Positions 5,747 through 5,817 of a DNA stretch of 5,817 nt are shown one piece after another (position 1 is the stretch's first letter; each line of letters opens with the position of its first letter). Below the pieces are notes generated by a model. The model did no database searches. It saw only the letters and a program-made list of their open reading frames with translations, and was not told the DNA's origin. The position numbers and the translations under genes were made by a program. Source of the DNA: Candidatus Peregrinibacteria bacterium (GTDB lineage Bacteria > Patescibacteriota > Gracilibacteria > UBA1369 > LOWO2-01-FULL-3); assembly GCA_016214225.1 (NCBI GenBank), contig JACROX010000088.1, positions 1-5,817 on the forward strand, written 5' to 3'.

Positions 5747-5817
5747 ATGGAAAAATTTCTAGAAGTGTTTTTGCCTGAAGGGATACTGGAATGGTTTGAA
5801 ATCAAGGAGATCGAGAA
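5747..5817 (+). CDS. IS N-terminal ORF (ISAon1-type transposase N-terminal region), 5' fragment
   Basis: Twenty-three codons are visible from the ATG, beginning MEKFLEVFLPEGILEWFEIK; the reading frame is open to the window end. A start of the form M-x-x-(F/L)-L-x-x-x-LPEG-(I/L)-x-x-(W/Y)F-(E/D) is what I recall for the separate N-terminal ORF of ISAon1-type elements, common in Bacteroidota, in which a small ORF precedes the DDE ORF. This agrees with the transposase tail at the left edge. The assignment rests on a short stretch, and it could equally be the start of a single-ORF ISL3-like transposase. Confidence 0.65.
   Translation, partial: MEKFLEVFLPEGILEWFEIKEIE

Larger units (their letters stand above)
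5678..5817 (+). mobile_element. 5' end of an insertion sequence of the same kind as the left one, truncated by the window edge
   Basis: It starts with a 30-base terminal inverted repeat, followed by a 39-base leader containing a 7-bp hairpin and then the first 23 codons of the IS N-terminal ORF. The repeat matches the one ending the left IS, and the ORFs of both fragments read on the + strand, so the two elements are direct repeats flanking 140-5677. The insertion lies 26 bases after the stop of the division gene and leaves it intact. Confidence 0.83.

Overview
This AT-rich window with standard stop codons looks like a chromosomal fragment of a Patescibacteria/CPR bacterium, most likely from the Parcubacteria/Moranbacteria side. 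The clues are a short FtsB/DivIC-like division protein ending in an aromatic WWKFFFG tail, a MurC with the sequence EACEYKRSF where most bacteria have EADE-type motifs, a YggT protein translationally overlapped with cysS, and a large cysteine-free Ig/FN3 surface protein. The lineage is inferred from protein style only. TGA acts as a stop (the ATGA overlap of yggT and cysS), which argues against the Gly-TGA code of Gracilibacteria.

Layout. Positions 1-139 are the 3' end of an insertion sequence (last 35 codons of a transposase, then its terminal inverted repeat). A short promoter region follows, then a + strand gene set: a 634-residue secreted, membrane-anchored multidomain protein (257-2161), yggT (2199-2480) and cysS (2477-3871). 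murC lies on the - strand (3868-5169) and meets cysS tail to tail with a 4-base overlap. An 86-base divergent promoter region (5170-5255) separates murC from a + strand septum-formation-initiator gene (5256-5651). From 5678 to the end is the 5' end of an IS of the same kind and orientation as the one on the left (terminal inverted repeat, hairpin, first 23 codons of its N-terminal ORF).

How the genes fit together. murC (first amino-acid addition to the peptidoglycan precursor), the FtsB/DivIC-like protein (divisome) and yggT (small membrane protein often found near division genes) form a cell-envelope and division neighbourhood. cysS is a housekeeping tRNA synthetase carried along with yggT. 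The surface protein is probably displayed on the cell exterior.

What stands out. The same IS flanks the window on both sides in direct orientation, and the IS-derived part is almost equally long at each end (139 and 140 bases). This suggests the window is a whole contig that ended at copies of a multicopy IS. I see no tRNA, rRNA, CRISPR, defence system or phage genes. The five host genes are ordinary families; the most notable items are the IS boundaries, the hairpin in front of the IS ORF, and the surface protein's domain layout.
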